Shown: in pieces, positions 1-8,055 of the stretch
Layout: each line of letters opens with the position of its first letter
How positions within the stretch are numbered: position 1 is the stretch's first letter
DNA from: Paraoerskovia marina DSM 21750
GTDB taxonomy: Bacteria > Actinomycetota > Actinomycetes > Actinomycetales > Cellulomonadaceae
DNA: 64,000 nucleotides
NCBI RefSeq assembly: GCF_000701465.1
Contig: NZ_JNIY01000004.1
Coordinates: 186,001-250,000, forward strand
Direction of reading: 5' to 3'
The notes under the pieces: generated by a model
Told to the model about the DNA's origin: nothing
Seen by the model: the letters and a program-made list of their open reading frames with translations, nothing else
The model's database searches: none
Translations under genes and position numbers: made by a program

Positions 1-1
1 C

Positions 2-1234
2 GGCGGGTTCATGTGCCCGAGCTACCAGGCCACGAAGGACGAGAAGGACGTCACCCGGGGCCGTGCGCGCGTCCTGCAGGAGGCGATGAACGGCACGCTC
101 GTCGGCGGGCTCGCCGCGCCCGAGGTCAAGGACTCGCTCGACCTCTGCCTGAGCTGCAAGGCGTGCTCCTCGGACTGCCCGGCCGGCGTCGACATCGCCC
201 AGTACAAGTCCGAGTCGCTGCACCGCACCTACAAGGGCCGGCTGCGTCCTGTCGACCACTACACGCTCGGCTGGCTCCCACGCTGGGCGCGCCTGGCCGG
301 CGGGATGTCGCGGTTCGCCAACAGAATGTTGTCGATCCGTCCCCTCGCCAAGACCGTCCTGTGGGCCGGAGGCATGGACACGCGCCGCAGCATCCCGCGG
401 TTCGCCGAGACGCCGTTCCGCACGTGGTGGCGTCGCGGTGGTGCGTCGAGCGGTGTGCCGGGGCTCGCGCCCGGACAGGTCCCCGGGCGTCCTGCCGCCG
501 CGGAGGAGCGCCCCCGGGTGGTGCTCTGGACCGACTCGTTCTCGGACTCGTTCGACCCCGGCGTGCCGCAGGCCGCGCTCGAGGTGCTCCGTGCCGCCGG
601 GTACGACGTGATCGTTCCCGACCAGGACGTCTGCTGCGGGCTGACGTGGATCAGCACCGGCCAGCTCGACGGCGCGCGCAAGCGCCTCTCGACGCTCCTG
701 TCGGTGCTCGGCCCGTACGCCGTCAACGGCATCCCGATCGTCGGGCTCGAGCCGTCCTGCACCGCCGTCCTGCGCTCGGACCTGCAGGACCTCTTCCCGG
801 ACGACCCGCGGGCGCACGCCGTCGGCGAGGCCACGCACACGCTCGCCCAGCTGCTGACCGGCCCGGCGACCGCGCCGCGCCCCGAGGCCGGCTGGACGAT
901 CCCCGACCTCTCGGACGTGACCGCCGTCGTGCAGCCGCACTGCCACCAGCACGCGGTGATGGGCTTCCGCGCCGAGGAGGCGCTGCTGCGCGACGCCGGG
1001 GCCACCATCCAGACGTTGTCCGGCTGCTGCGGCCTGGCCGGGAACTTCGGCATGCAGAAGGGCCACTACGAGGTCTCGGTGGCCGTCGCGGAGAACTCGC
1101 TCCTGCCCGCGCTGCGCGACGCCCCCGCGGGGTCGGTCTACCTCGCGGACGGGTTCAGCTGCCGCACCCAGGCCGACGACCTCGCCGGCGTGCAGGGAAC
1201 GAGCCTCGCGCAGCTGCTCGCCGACCGGCTCTGA
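2..1234 (+). CDS. FAD-linked oxidase / Fe-S (CCG-domain) oxidoreductase, 3' part
   Basis: The reading frame is already open at the window edge, so the 5' end of this gene lies outside. The visible part begins with GGFMCPSY, which in the D-lactate / 2-hydroxyacid dehydrogenase family (GlcD-GlcF or YdiJ-like fusions) carries the last cysteine of the first [4Fe-4S] site. A second site follows as CLSCKACSSDCP. Two cysteine-rich (DUF224-type) modules with CCG motifs come next (CCGLTWIS and CCGLAGNF). The family oxidises 2-hydroxyacids with an N-terminal FAD domain, which is expected upstream of the window, and passes electrons through Fe-S centres. The C-terminal half is complete and ends 23 nt before the next gene. 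The exact substrate cannot be told. The family call is firm; the fused FAD domain is inferred. Confidence 0.85.
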   Translation, partial: GGFMCPSYQATKDEKDVTRGRARVLQEAMNGTLVGGLAAPEVKDSLDLCLSCKACSSDCPAGVDIAQYKSESLHRTYKGRLRPVDHYTLGWLPRWARLAGGMSRFANRMLSIRPLAKTVLWAGGMDTRRSIPRFAETPFRTWWRRGGASSGVPGLAPGQVPGRPAAAEERPRVVLWTDSFSDSFDPGVPQAALEVLRAAGYDVIVPDQDVCCGLTWISTGQLDGARKRLSTLLSVLGPYAVNGIPIVGLEPSCTAVLRSDLQDLFPDDPRAHAVGEATHTLAQLLTGPATAPRPEAGWTIPDLSDVTAVVQPHCHQHAVMGFRAEEALLRDAGATIQTLSGCCGLAGNFGMQKGHYEVSVAVAENSLLPALRDAPAGSVYLADGFSCRTQADDLAGVQGTSLAQLLADRL

Positions 1235-1257
1235 CGCGTCCGTGACAGGCTGACGCC

Positions 1258-1896
1258 GTGGAGTTCGAGGAGGTCGTGCGCCGGCGCCGGATGGTGCGGC
1301 GCTACACCGACGAGCGCGTCGACCCGGCTGCCGTCGACCGGATGCTGCGTCACGCCGTCCGGGCCCCGAGCGCCGGCTTCACGCAGGGCTGGTCGTTCCT
1401 CGTCCTGGACACCGCCGACGACGTCGCGCGCTTCTGGGACGTGACCTCACCCGGGACGGGCGAGCCGTCGTCGTGGGCGCGTGGCATGCGGACCGCACCG
1501 GTGGTGATCGTGGTCCTCGCCTCCAAGGACGCCTACCTGGACCGGTACGCCGAGCCCGACAAGGGCTGGGACGACCGCGCCGAGCAGCGGTGGAGCGCCC
1601 CCTACTGGCACGTCGACGCCGGGATGGCCGCCCTGCTGATCCTGCAGACCGCCGTCGACGAAGGCCTCGGCGCCTGCTTCTTCGGCGTCCCGCCCGCGCA
1701 GGTCCCCGCGTTCCGCGAGGCCTTCGGCGTGCCCGAGACGTACGCACCCACCGGTGCCGTCACCGTCGGACACCCGGACCCCACCGGGACGGCGCGCGGA
1801 TCGGTGGCGCGGCGCTCGCGGAAGCCGTGGGACGACGTCGTGCACCGCGGGCGCTGGGGTGGCAGGACGGAAGACGGCGCGGACGGCGGCGCGTAG
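1258..1896 (+). CDS. nitroreductase-family FMN oxidoreductase
   Basis: This 212-residue protein opens with the nitroreductase signature: an N-terminal helix followed by RRRRMVRRYTDE and then the APSAGFTQGWSF segment that binds FMN phosphate. The C-terminal half contains GMAALLILQTAVDEGLGACFFGVP, split here as GMAALLILQTAVDEGLGAC then FFGVP, which is the family's dimer/FMN helix. It probably reduces a quinone, nitro or similar compound with NAD(P)H. The GTG start follows a CAGGCT element (1246-1251) by exactly 6 nt, so the mRNA is probably leaderless. It is transcribed in the same direction as the preceding oxidase. The physiological substrate is unknown. Confidence 0.85.
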   Translation: MEFEEVVRRRRMVRRYTDERVDPAAVDRMLRHAVRAPSAGFTQGWSFLVLDTADDVARFWDVTSPGTGEPSSWARGMRTAPVVIVVLASKDAYLDRYAEPDKGWDDRAEQRWSAPYWHVDAGMAALLILQTAVDEGLGACFFGVPPAQVPAFREAFGVPETYAPTGAVTVGHPDPTGTARGSVARRSRKPWDDVVHRGRWGGRTEDGADGGA

Positions 1897-1906
1897 CATC
1901 CGCCGC

Positions 1907-2209
1907 ATGGCTATCTTCGCGTTCTCCGTCGCCCCGCTCGGCGCGGGCGAGTCCGTCACCGGCCCCGTGAGCGAGGCCGTCCGCATCGTCCGCGAGTCGG
2001 GCCTGCCCAACCGCACCACCTCGATGTTCACCGAGATCGAGGGGTCGTGGGACGAGGTGATGCCCGTGATCCAGCGGGCGACCGAGGCCGCCGGCGCGGA
2101 GGGCCACCGGGTCTCGCTCGTGATCAAGGCCGACATCCGTCCGGGCCGTACGGGCGAGCTCGACGGCAAGGTCGAGCGCGTCGAGCGACGGCTCGCCGAC
2201 GAGTCCTGA
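1907..2209 (+). CDS. thiamine-binding protein of the MTH1187/YqgV family
   Basis: A 100-residue protein with the ferredoxin-like fold of the MTH1187 (Thiamine_BP, formerly DUF77) family. Visible family features are the N-terminal strand FAFSVAPLGAGESVTGPV, the central TSMFTEIEGSW segment and the conserved R...R...D pattern in the last helix. Members bind thiamine in the cytoplasm as tetramers, and their physiological role is poorly known. I chose the ATG at 1907 because the alignment to family length (about 95-100 residues) fits. A TAGCAT -10-like box (1894-1899) lies 7 nt upstream and its first three bases are the stop codon of the nitroreductase. The transcript is therefore probably leaderless. 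Confidence 0.8.
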   Translation: MAIFAFSVAPLGAGESVTGPVSEAVRIVRESGLPNRTTSMFTEIEGSWDEVMPVIQRATEAAGAEGHRVSLVIKADIRPGRTGELDGKVERVERRLADES

Positions 2210-2398
2210 CGGCCCCGTGCCCGGCCCGTGACCCACGTCGAGCGCGCGGCATCGGGGCGTCACGGGCCGATTGCGAGAGTTTCACGGCGTCTGCGCGGTA
2301 TGTGCTACTACGGGTATTCGGTCTTCACAGAAGTGCCACGTAGAGTAGGCGCGCAGAGCCCGTGACGAGGGGTCCGCCACCACCGTGGAGGAGATGGG

Positions 2399-3997
2399 AT
2401 GCCGCTGTTCGAGGTCGATCCGGACCGTGCTGTGCTGGTCGCGCAGCAGCAGGACGGGGCCAACCTCGCCACCACCGCGCAGCGTGTGGTGGACGGGCAG
2501 ATCGACTCCCTCCTCGGCGAGCAGATCTTCCCCGTCTCGGAGCGGCGTACCGAGCACGAGCCGTACATGCTGGCCATCGACGCCGCCGGCTCCCCGGTGG
2601 TCATCGAGGTCGTCGCGAGCCTCGACGAGCACGTCCTGACCCGGGCCATGCGGTTCGCCGGTGCCGCCGGCCGGCTCACCCGCGCCCAGCTCGCCAACCG
2701 CTACAGCCGCGGCCCCGAGGCCTTCGAGCGGGATCTCCAGCGGTTCCGCGACGACCTCCCCTTCGGTGCCGTCGCCGACCCGACCCCGGGGGCCGGTGCC
2801 CGGCTCGTCGTCATCTGCTCGGCCGCCCGCGAGGATGTCCTCGACGCCGTCGACTTCCTCCGCAAGCCCGGCGCACGGGCGTCCGTGCTCCGCGCGTCGG
2901 TCGTGACCTCCGACGACGGTCGCCGGTTCGTCGACGTCTCGCCCCTGGTGACCGAGCACCTGCGCGCGGCCGAGCCGGTGCAGCGCACGATCGAGGAGCC
3001 CGAGGCTCCCCTCCAGGTCGTCACCCCCGAGCCGGAGGCCCCGCGACCGGTCACGTCGAGCCGTCCGACGGGGACGCGTCGGTCCGGTGCATCCCCGACG
3101 CGTGCAGCAGAGCCAGCAGCCCCTGCCCCCGCCCCCGCGCCTTCGCCCGAGCCGTCGCCCGAGCCGGTTGCGCAGGCTGCGCCGGTCGCACCGCCCACGA
3201 GCCGACCGTTGACCCGTGCCGAGCGTCGGGCACGGGCTGCCGCCGAGGCATCGGCGAGCACGCCGGATCCCGAGCCCACCCGCACGCGCACCGAGACGCG
3301 GTCCCAGACCCCGTCCCGGTCCGAGCAACCCGAGCCGCCCGCGCGACCCGCGCCGCCCGAGCCGACGGCCTCCCCGTCGGTCGTCTCCCGCCGCGTGCCC
3401 GACTCGCCCCCCACCCGTCGGAGCCAGCGCACCCGCACGCCCGAGCCCGAGCCTCAGCCGCTGCCGCGCGAGGAGTACGTCCCGTACGAGCCGCCGGCGG
3501 ACTACGACTTCTACCGCGCCGACGCGCTCGCCGACCCGCTGACCTCGAGGACGGTGCCGTCGACCTACGACACCCCGACGAGCCGCTCATACGACGCACC
3601 GACGGTGCCGGCGTACGAGCCGCCGTCGGCCCCCTCCTACGAGGCCCCCGCGACGCCGTCGTACGCTCGCCCGGACCCGGACCCGGCGCCGGCGCCGTCG
3701 GTCACGCCGACGCTCGACCCGGACGTCGACGAGGTCGACCCGGACCTGATCGCGCTCGCCCAGAACATCGGCTTCTCGGCTGGCCTGATCTGGGTACGTC
3801 CCCGCCGCGGTCAGCGCTTCGAGGCGGTGCTCCACGTCGACGGCCAGATCGAGTTGATGGACGGCTCCTGCTACTCGAACCCGGACGCCGCAGCGATGGC
3901 CGCCTCGGGTGCCTCGACCGCGGACGGTTGGAGCGTCTGGCGCTTCGGCGACGGTGGGCCGTCGCTCATGGACGAGTTCCGCCTCCGCTTCAGCTAG
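2399..3997 (+). CDS. RAMA-domain protein with N-terminal degenerate PD-(D/E)XK-like domain
   Basis: A 532-residue protein with three parts. Residues about 1-200 resemble the DUF91/NucS-type PD-(D/E)XK nuclease fold: a helix ending LLGEQIFPV, then EPYMLAIDAAGSPVVIEVV. The acidic residues are kept, but the catalytic lysine expected after the glutamate is a valine. Residues about 200-440 form a Pro/Glu/Arg/Ser-rich linker of low complexity. Residues about 445-532 match a RAMA (restriction enzyme adenine methylase associated) domain: LIALAQNIGFSAGLIWV, then the dG-Q-I core, YSNPDAAAMAA and DGWSVWRF. GGAGG lies just upstream of the ATG. The function is unknown; DNA or modified-DNA recognition without cleavage is an inference. 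The stop codon overlaps the convergent hydrolase gene. Confidence 0.6.
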   Translation: MPLFEVDPDRAVLVAQQQDGANLATTAQRVVDGQIDSLLGEQIFPVSERRTEHEPYMLAIDAAGSPVVIEVVASLDEHVLTRAMRFAGAAGRLTRAQLANRYSRGPEAFERDLQRFRDDLPFGAVADPTPGAGARLVVICSAAREDVLDAVDFLRKPGARASVLRASVVTSDDGRRFVDVSPLVTEHLRAAEPVQRTIEEPEAPLQVVTPEPEAPRPVTSSRPTGTRRSGASPTRAAEPAAPAPAPAPSPEPSPEPVAQAAPVAPPTSRPLTRAERRARAAAEASASTPDPEPTRTRTETRSQTPSRSEQPEPPARPAPPEPTASPSVVSRRVPDSPPTRRSQRTRTPEPEPQPLPREEYVPYEPPADYDFYRADALADPLTSRTVPSTYDTPTSRSYDAPTVPAYEPPSAPSYEAPATPSYARPDPDPAPAPSVTPTLDPDVDEVDPDLIALAQNIGFSAGLIWVRPRRGQRFEAVLHVDGQIELMDGSCYSNPDAAAMAASGASTADGWSVWRFGDGGPSLMDEFRLRFS

Positions 3998-5025
3998 CGC
4001 CAGCCGTACGCCGCGCTCCAGCGCGTGATCTCCTCGTAGAACGTCGCTCGGGCGGCCGGCATCGAGAGCGCGAGGTCGTGGACCCCGCCCGGAACCCGGA
4101 CCAGCGTGACCACCCGGCCGAGGTTGGGCGCGCGGTGCGCGAGCGCGTCGACGTCGAGGACGATGTCCGCCGACCGCATGTCCTCGCTCCAGCGCGGGCT
4201 GATCAGGCTCTGCCCGGCGATCAGCACGACGATCGGGACGTCGATGTGGAGGCCGCGGGCGACCCGGGCCTGGCCGTCGATGATCGCGTTGAGCCACCCA
4301 CCGCGCACGGGGAACGTCGGAGTCGGGCGCCAGCGCAGGTCGTAGTCCCAGGACCCGCCGGTGCTGACGTGCATGGTCCGGCCGAAGTACCCGGGGTCGA
4401 TGTTCGGGAGCGGGGCTCGTGGCTGGAAGCGTGCGATCTGGCGAATCGCCGGGGTCGAGACGGTGCGGACCACGGACGAGCCCTGCATCTCGATCCAAGG
4501 GGAGTTCAGGACGATGCCGCTCACCACGCCCGGGCGTCGCTCCGCCCAGAGGACGCCGGTGAGCCCGCCGGTGGAGTGGGCGACGAGCATCACGGAGGCG
4601 TGCCGCCCGAGCTCTGCCCGGATCACCGCGAACGCGGCGTCGAGGTCGTCGTCGTACGTCTCGAGGTTCTCGACGTACCCCGGGGTGTTCCCCGGCCGGA
4701 GGCTGCGGCCGTACTTGCGCAGGTCCAGGGCGTAGAACGCGACGCCCTGGCCGTGCCAGTACTCCGCAAGGCCGGTCTGGAAGAAGTAGTCCGACCACCC
4801 GTGCAGGTACAGCACGGCACGTGCCGGTCGGACGGGCTCGTCGGTCTTGGGCCGGTACCGCACCAGGGTCGCGACGACGTCCCCCTCGTCGTCGGTGCCC
4901 AGGTCCAACGTGAGGCGCTGGTAGTCGGGGCCGAGGAGGTCGGTCACCCACCCCTCGTCGGAGGTGGGGAAGACCTCGTCGGTGCTTCCCGCCACCCCGG
5001 TGCCGACGACGACGTTGTCGCTCAT
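3994..5025 (-). CDS. alpha/beta hydrolase (monoacylglycerol-lipase-like)
   Basis: A 343-residue serine hydrolase of the alpha/beta fold. The oxyanion strand reads VLYLHGWSDYFF and the nucleophile elbow reads VAHSTGG (G/A-x-S-x-G), followed by the cap region typical of lysophospholipase/monoacylglycerol lipase relatives. The C-terminal GGVHDLALS segment supplies the catalytic histidine. No signal peptide is present, so it is cytoplasmic. The start at 5025 forms an ATGA overlap with the upstream MDR dehydrogenase, so the two are translationally coupled. The 3' end overlaps the convergent RAMA-protein gene through interlocked stop codons. The substrate cannot be inferred. Confidence 0.85.
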   Translation of the reverse strand: MSDNVVVGTGVAGSTDEVFPTSDEGWVTDLLGPDYQRLTLDLGTDDEGDVVATLVRYRPKTDEPVRPARAVLYLHGWSDYFFQTGLAEYWHGQGVAFYALDLRKYGRSLRPGNTPGYVENLETYDDDLDAAFAVIRAELGRHASVMLVAHSTGGLTGVLWAERRPGVVSGIVLNSPWIEMQGSSVVRTVSTPAIRQIARFQPRAPLPNIDPGYFGRTMHVSTGGSWDYDLRWRPTPTFPVRGGWLNAIIDGQARVARGLHIDVPIVVLIAGQSLISPRWSEDMRSADIVLDVDALAHRAPNLGRVVTLVRVPGGVHDLALSMPAARATFYEEITRWSAAYGWR

Positions 5026-5990
5026 GGCGTCGCCGGTGTCACGACGACCTTGCCGAAGTGGTCGCCGGAGACGACGCGCGCGACGCCGTCGCGTGCGCGG
5101 TCGAGGGGGACGGTCGAGTCGATGGTCGGGCGGACGCCGGTACGCACGAGGAAGCGCAGGAGCGCCGCGAGGTCGTCCCGCGTGCCCATCGTGACGCCGT
5201 GGATGCGCAGGTCCTGGAAGAACACCCGCGTCAGCTCGGCCGGCTCCGGGTCGCCCGAGGTGAGCCCGGCGACCGTGATGACGCCGCCCGCGCGCACCGA
5301 GGACACCGAGTGCTTCCACGTCGCGCGGCCGACGGACTCGACGACGGCGTCGACGCGGGTCGGGAGGCGTTCCCCGGGCTCGAGCGCCGCGAACGCGCCC
5401 AGGGAGAGTGCTCGCTCGCGCTTCTCGGCGCTGCGGGAGGTCGCGTAGACCTCGAGCCCAGCGGCCGCACCGAGGATGATCGCGGCACTGGTCAGGCCGC
5501 CGCCCGCCCCCTGGACGAGCACCCGGTCACCGGGCGAGAGCTCGCCGGCACCGAAGAGCATCCGGTAGGCGGTGAGCCACGCCGTGGGCAGGCAGGCGGC
5601 TTCCTCAAAGCTGAGCTCGGGCGGCTTGGGGATCAGGTTGGCCGTCGGCACGGAGACGCGCTCCGCGAGCGTCCCGGGGTACTTCTCGCTCAGCAGGGTC
5701 CGCGGTTCACGAGGACCGACGCCGTGGCCGTCCTGGCCGACGACGCCGTGCACGACGACGTCGGTACCGTCCGGCGCGACGCCCGCGGCGTCGGTGCCGA
5801 GCACCATGGGCAGAGCCTTCTCTGGGAGTCCGACACCGCGCAGCGCCCAGACGTCGTGGTGGTTGATGCTGGCGGCCCGGACCTCCACCGTGGACCAGTT
5901 CTCCCGGTCGACGGGGTCGGGGCGCTCACCCACGTCCAGGGCTGAGGCGGGGTCGTTCGGGTCGAGGCGTGCGGCGTAGGCGGCGAGCAT
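5022..5990 (-). CDS. zinc-independent MDR-family alcohol dehydrogenase / quinone oxidoreductase
   Basis: A 322-residue medium-chain dehydrogenase/reductase. The N-terminal GroES-like domain contains SINHHDVWALRG and the PMVLGTDAAGVA segment. The Rossmann domain has VLVQGAGGGLTSAAIILGA, the NADPH-binding glycine motif of quinone-oxidoreductase-like members, then YATSRSAEKRE. There are no cysteine clusters for structural zinc, so it belongs to the QOR-like branch rather than classical alcohol dehydrogenases. It is first in a two-gene unit with the alpha/beta hydrolase. It likely reduces an enone, quinone or carbonyl; the substrate is unknown. Confidence 0.85.
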   Translation of the reverse strand: MLAAYAARLDPNDPASALDVGERPDPVDRENWSTVEVRAASINHHDVWALRGVGLPEKALPMVLGTDAAGVAPDGTDVVVHGVVGQDGHGVGPREPRTLLSEKYPGTLAERVSVPTANLIPKPPELSFEEAACLPTAWLTAYRMLFGAGELSPGDRVLVQGAGGGLTSAAIILGAAAGLEVYATSRSAEKRERALSLGAFAALEPGERLPTRVDAVVESVGRATWKHSVSSVRAGGVITVAGLTSGDPEPAELTRVFFQDLRIHGVTMGTRDDLAALLRFLVRTGVRPTIDSTVPLDRARDGVARVVSGDHFGKVVVTPATP

Positions 5991-6027
5991 GCCTCCACGG
6001 TAGACGCGTCGGCGCCCTCGTGGCGTG

Positions 6028-6732
6028 TCAGAGCAGCGGGAGCAGACGTCCGAGGTCAGGGACGCCGCCCGCGGTGAAGGTGGGGCGCAGTGCTCGGGCG
6101 AGGTCGTCGACGTCGTACGGCCGTCGCCCGGCGGCGAGCCGGATCCACAGGCGGGGGTCCTCGACCTCGATGTGCCAGCCGCCGCGCGCCACGACGATCT
6201 TCAGCAGCTCGTCCGCCGCGAGGTCGACGGCTTCGCGGTTCAGGGGGTCCCCGGCGATGTACGGCAGGGAGCGGGCGAGGTCGTCTCCGTGGACGACGAG
6301 CTCGAGGAGCCGGGAGATCACCATGTCGCGCAGGCTGATGGGTCCGCGGCGGGCCTGGACGATCTCGTTCCCGGCGAGCGCGTCGACCTGGGCGAGCGCG
6401 CGGTCGCCCTTGGCGCGGATGCCGGCGAGGCGGTCGGCCCGGATCTCGCCGTCGAGCTCGCGGGTCACCGCGGTGATCTCGTCGGCGCGGCCGGGGTAGG
6501 TGCCCAGGTACTCGGCGAGGCTGAGCGGCACGGTGCCCGCCGGGACGGTGTCCGCGACGGCGAGCGCGTCCATCGCGCGACCGAGGTGGCTGACGAGCTC
6601 GCCGATGGTCCACCCGTCGACCTGGCTCGCGGTCGCGTAGGCGTCGTCGTCGAGGTCGGCGTCCTCGAGCCATTCCACGAGGCTGTCCCACTGGGTGCGC
6701 AGGATGCCCTCGGCCGTGGCGAGGTCGGTCAT
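6028..6732 (-). CDS. DinB-fold maleylpyruvate-isomerase-type protein (TIGR03083-like)
   Basis: A 234-residue protein of the mycothiol-dependent maleylpyruvate isomerase N-terminal / TIGR03083-like family. The DinB four-helix bundle shows in the N-terminal W-x-x-L repeats and the segment GWTIGELVSHLGRAMDAL, whose histidine is the first metal ligand in the family. A second histidine lies in ELVVHGDDLARSL. Members act as mycothiol-S-transferases or are uncharacterised. Its start overlaps the metX stop by ATGA, so it is expressed as the last gene of the metY-metX unit. A link to mycothiol fits the presence of mshA in this window but is inference. Confidence 0.75.
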   Translation of the reverse strand: MTDLATAEGILRTQWDSLVEWLEDADLDDDAYATASQVDGWTIGELVSHLGRAMDALAVADTVPAGTVPLSLAEYLGTYPGRADEITAVTRELDGEIRADRLAGIRAKGDRALAQVDALAGNEIVQARRGPISLRDMVISRLLELVVHGDDLARSLPYIAGDPLNREAVDLAADELLKIVVARGGWHIEVEDPRLWIRLAAGRRPYDVDDLARALRPTFTAGGVPDLGRLLPLL

Positions 6733-8000
6733 CGGTCCTCCCTCAGCGTGGCGCGGTCCGCGAGGAACGCGGAGACGGCGGCACCGACCTCGTCGGACTC
6801 GACGAGGAAGCCGTCGTGGCCGAAGTCGGAGTGGATGACGTGCAGCGGGAGCGCGCCGGGGATCCCGGCGACGATCCGCTCGGAGTGCGCGGGAGGGAAG
6901 AGCCGGTCGGAGTCGACCGTGATGACGAGCGCCTCGGCGGTGATCGTGCTCAGCGCCTGCTCGACGCCGCCGCGGTCACGGCCGAGGTCGTGGGTCAGCA
7001 TGGACTCGGTGAGCCGGACGTAGCTGTTGGCGTCGAACCGATGGGCGATCTTCTCGCCGTGGTGCTCCAGGTAGGACTGCACCGCGAAGCGCCCGTCGGT
7101 CAGCGGGTCCTCCCCGCCCTGGGGGATGCGGCCGAACCGCGTGTCGAGCTCGAGCGCCGTGCGGTACGTGGTGTGCGCGATCGACCGGGCGATCGAGAGA
7201 CCCACGTGTGGACCGGCGCCGTCGGGTGCGTCGTAGTAGTCGCCGCCGCGGAACGCCGGGTCGGCGCGGATCGCGGCGAGCTGGGAGTGCGCCCAGGCGA
7301 TCTGGTCGCCGGTGGTCTGGGCACAGGTGACGATCGGGACGATCGAGTCGACGGAGATCCCGGCCTCGGGGCCGAGCACCGCCCACTCCAGGACGCGGTG
7401 CCCTCCCATCGAGGCCCCGACGACGGCGTGCCAGGAGGTGATCCCGAGCGTCCGGGCGAGCTCGATCTCGACGGCGACCTGGTCACGGGGCGTGACGCGG
7501 GGGAACCGGCTGCCCCAGGGCTTGCCGTCGGGGGCGAGCGAGGCCGGGCCGGTGGTGCCCTGACAGCCGCCGAGCACGTTGGGCGCGACCACGAAGTAGC
7601 GGTCGGTGTCGACCGGGGCGCCGGGGCCGACCATCGCCTCCCACCAGCCGGGGGTGAGGTGGCCGGGACCGGCGTCACCGGTGACGTGCGAGTCCCCGGT
7701 CAGGGCGTGCAGGAGCAGGACGGCGTTGGAGCCGTCCTCGTTCAGCTCGCCCCAGGTCTCGTACGCGACCCGGACACCGGGGAGCCGGGCGCCGGACTCG
7801 AGGTCGAACGTGCCGACGTCGGCGAACCTGCGGTCGCCGACGGGATCGTTCTCGCGCCAGGCGGCGGTGACGGGGGCCGGCCCGCGCGCAGCGCGACGTC
7901 CGGCGGCCTGCCGGGCCGTCGGGTTGCGTCGGTTCTCTGCGTCGTTCACTGGGTCCCATCGTACGGGGAGGGTCGCGGGCATGTCGGCGGGGCTCGTCAT
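6729..8000 (-). CDS. metX: homoserine O-acetyltransferase MetX
   Basis: A 423-residue alpha/beta hydrolase-fold acyltransferase that acetylates L-homoserine from acetyl-CoA, the committed step of methionine synthesis in actinobacteria. It shows VRVAYETWGELNEDGSNAV, split here as VRVAYETWGEL then NEDGSNAV, the LLLHALTGDSHV oxyanion region and the VVGASMGGHRVLEWA nucleophile elbow. The C-terminal FGHDGFLVE supplies His and the catalytic Asp lies in VDSDRLFPP. The N-terminus is about 45 residues longer than typical, so the ATG at 7982 is an alternative start. It lies 55 nt downstream of metY, with a GC-rich hairpin between them. Together they form homocysteine by direct sulfhydrylation. Confidence 0.95.
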   Translation of the reverse strand: MTSPADMPATLPVRWDPVNDAENRRNPTARQAAGRRAARGPAPVTAAWRENDPVGDRRFADVGTFDLESGARLPGVRVAYETWGELNEDGSNAVLLLHALTGDSHVTGDAGPGHLTPGWWEAMVGPGAPVDTDRYFVVAPNVLGGCQGTTGPASLAPDGKPWGSRFPRVTPRDQVAVEIELARTLGITSWHAVVGASMGGHRVLEWAVLGPEAGISVDSIVPIVTCAQTTGDQIAWAHSQLAAIRADPAFRGGDYYDAPDGAGPHVGLSIARSIAHTTYRTALELDTRFGRIPQGGEDPLTDGRFAVQSYLEHHGEKIAHRFDANSYVRLTESMLTHDLGRDRGGVEQALSTITAEALVITVDSDRLFPPAHSERIVAGIPGALPLHVIHSDFGHDGFLVESDEVGAAVSAFLADRATLREDR

Positions 8001-8017
8001 CGGTCCGAGGTCGGACC

Positions 8018-8046
8018 CGCCCCGCGCCGGGTCCCGGCGCGGGGCG
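8018..8046 (-). terminator. GC-rich hairpin between metY and metX
   Basis: An 11-bp perfect stem (8018-8028 with 8036-8046) around a 7-nt loop lies in the 55-nt gap between metY and metX on the minus strand. No U-tract follows. It may lower read-through into metX or mark an RNA processing site rather than fully terminate. Confidence 0.5.
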
Positions 8047-8055
8047 AGCGGTCCG

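Noticed and set aside
2362-5448. A 1028-residue plus-strand frame through the RAMA gene and the hydrolase/MDR pair
   Set aside because: It crosses three real genes in other frames; composition is low-complexity Arg/Ala and nothing matches a known domain.
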